Position numbers and translations under genes: made by a program. Positions 6,683 through 7,393 of a DNA stretch of 7,393 bases are shown piece by piece (position 1 is the stretch's first letter; every line of letters starts with the position of its first letter). Origin of the DNA: Bacteroidia bacterium (GTDB taxonomy: Bacteria; Bacteroidota; Bacteroidia; UKL13-3); assembly GCA_019454865.1 (NCBI GenBank), contig JACFNJ010000093.1, positions 1 through 7,393 of the forward strand. Reading direction: 5' to 3'. Under the pieces are notes generated by a model. The model had not been told where the DNA came from and searched no databases. It saw only the letters and a program-made list of their open reading frames with translations.

Positions 6683-7024
6683 ATGAAAACAATTATTTTT
6701 CACAACCCACGATGTAGCAAGAGCAGAGAAGCATTATGTTTATTAAACGAACACAATGAAGATGTTGAAATAATAGAATACCTAAAAGACACACCAAGTG
6801 CTGCAGAGCTTAAAAAGATAGTTAAGCTAATAGGAATAAAACCAATTCAATTGGTTCGTAAAAACGAAAAAGTTTTCATCCCTTATAAAGATAAAAACCT
6901 AACGGATGACGAGGTTATAAAATTGATGGTGGATAACCCTATATTAATTGAACGACCTATTGTGATAAAAAATAATAAAGCAATGATAGGACGACCACCA
7001 CAAGTTATTGTTGATATTCTTTAA
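6683..7024 (+). CDS. arsC: ArsC-family reductase (glutaredoxin-linked arsenate reductase type)
   Basis: This 113-residue cytoplasmic protein has the thioredoxin-like ArsC fold that reduces arsenate to arsenite using glutathione/glutaredoxin. The N-terminal FHNPRCSKSR carries the catalytic Cys11. The three arginines that bind the oxyanion in E. coli ArsC (R60, R94, R107) have counterparts at Arg59 (QLVRKNE), Arg91 (LIERPIV) and Arg104 (IGRPPQ). There is no CxxC at the active site (CSKS), which argues against a redox Spx-type regulator. It is shorter than the 141-residue E. coli enzyme, which has a C-terminal extension, and close to the usual size of Bacteroidota members. It sits 28 bases downstream of a terminator, so it is probably transcribed separately from the efflux genes, or only by read-through. 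No arsR, arsenite exporter or other ars gene is in the window, so arsenate as the true substrate is inferred from family alone. Confidence 0.87.
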   Translation: MKTIIFHNPRCSKSREALCLLNEHNEDVEIIEYLKDTPSAAELKKIVKLIGIKPIQLVRKNEKVFIPYKDKNLTDDEVIKLMVDNPILIERPIVIKNNKAMIGRPPQVIVDIL

Positions 7025-7048
7025 TAATCTACCACTTATATAAAAATA

Positions 7049-7070
7049 GTGTTGCATTTGTTTTATAGAC
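7049..7070 (+). repeat. Copy B of a short intergenic element, upstream of the protease gene
   Basis: GTGTTGCATTT followed directly by GTTTTATAGAC matches the two halves of the element at 6577-6615 (19 of 22). It lies 32 bases before the protease ATG. The flanking AATAGTG (7045-7051) is an inverted repeat of CACTATT (7080-7086), which could fold the element into a 28-base loop. No convincing -7 box is seen between it and the gene. Confidence 0.4.
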
Positions 7071-7102
7071 ATTTTATTGCACTATTCAAACTTAATTTAA
7101 AA

Positions 7103-7393
7103 ATGAAAAAATCATTATTACTATTTAGTCTATTTATTCATGTATTACTTGTTAATGCACAAAAACAGCCACCGGCAAATTGGTATAATTTAGACCTTAA
7201 AAAAGACAAAGTTTTTGGTGTAAGTACTGAAAGAACCTACAATGAAATTTTAAAAGGGAAATCAGCAAAAAAGGTTATTGTAGCTGTAATTGATGGTGGC
7301 ACTGATGTATCGCATGAAGATTTAAAATCTGTAATTTGGGTAAACTCAAAAGAGGTAGCAGATAATAATAAAGATGATGACCATAATGGTTAT
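7103..7393 (+). CDS. Secreted S8-family (subtilisin-like) serine protease, N-terminal part (3' end outside window)
   Basis: The frame runs open from ATG 7103 to the right edge, giving 97 residues. Residues 1-20 form a signal peptide (MKKS, hydrophobic core, cleavage likely after VNA or NAQ), so the product is exported. The mature start contains NWYNLDLKKDKVFGVST, a stretch I associate with Bacteroidota subtilases. VIVAVIDGGTDVSHEDL (58-74) is the catalytic-Asp block of the S8 family; Asp64 is the nucleophile-assisting Asp of the Asp-His-Ser triad. The His (HGTxVAG) and Ser (GTSMAxP) blocks would lie beyond the window. The Asp/Asn-rich DNNKDDDHNGY at 87-97 resembles a calcium-binding loop and normally continues into IDDxxGWNF in these proteins. 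It begins 78 bases after the ArsC gene and appears functionally unrelated to the efflux genes. Confidence 0.87.
   Translation, partial: MKKSLLLFSLFIHVLLVNAQKQPPANWYNLDLKKDKVFGVSTERTYNEILKGKSAKKVIVAVIDGGTDVSHEDLKSVIWVNSKEVADNNKDDDHNGY

Noticed and set aside
7033..7051. Possible terminator after arsC (CACT paired with AGTG)
   Set aside because: The stem is only 4 bp, A+T-rich beyond that, and no T-run follows.
7087..7094. Minus-strand TAAGTTTG, a perfect TAnnTTTG box
   Set aside because: No TTG at the proper distance upstream on that strand, and it would drive antisense transcription into arsC; taken as chance.
1..7393. CRISPR array, insertion sequence, prophage or toxin-antitoxin module
   Set aside because: No spaced direct repeats, transposase, terminal inverted repeats or phage/toxin proteins were found; all sizeable frames are accounted for by the listed genes.

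Overview
The window looks like chromosomal DNA from a member of the Bacteroidota. The base composition is strongly A+T-rich, start codons are not preceded by a Shine-Dalgarno sequence, and one intergenic region holds a TAnnTTTG box, the -7 promoter element of this phylum. The protein families fit too: a RND pump with a phylum-typical C-terminal signature, and a secreted subtilase beginning with a conserved WYNLD stretch.

Layout, all genes on the + strand: (1) positions 1-410, the C-terminal part of a TetR-type repressor, cut by the window edge; (2) 434-1891, a TolC-like outer-membrane factor; (3) 1936-3066, a lipoprotein periplasmic adaptor; (4) 3098-6469, a large RND inner-membrane pump; (5) 6470-6682, a 213-base intergenic region with a promoter-like box, inverted repeats and a GC-rich intrinsic terminator; (6) 6683-7024, an ArsC-family reductase; (7) 7025-7102, a short intergenic region; (8) 7103-7393, the first 97 codons of a secreted S8 serine protease, cut by the window edge.

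Genes 1-4 are separated by only 23, 44 and 31 bases and form one probable operon. Its products would make a complete tripartite efflux machine: pump in the inner membrane, lipid-anchored adaptor in the periplasm, exit duct in the outer membrane, with the first gene encoding a likely local repressor. The substrate cannot be read from the sequence. The RND proton-relay residues are present, with Arg where E. coli AcrB has Lys940. The pump also carries two extra hydrophobic segments between TM6 and TM7, so it may have 14 rather than 12 membrane spans.

The coding content is ordinary for the phylum and I see no convincing new multi-gene system. The part most worth a second look is 6503-6682. A perfect -7 box is followed about 90-120 bases later by a strong intrinsic terminator, and two mutually exclusive hairpins and an 8-codon mini-ORF lie between them. 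This could be a small RNA gene or an attenuator-type leader of the ArsC gene. A roughly 22-base element in this region recurs, minus a 17-base internal segment, upstream of the protease gene.
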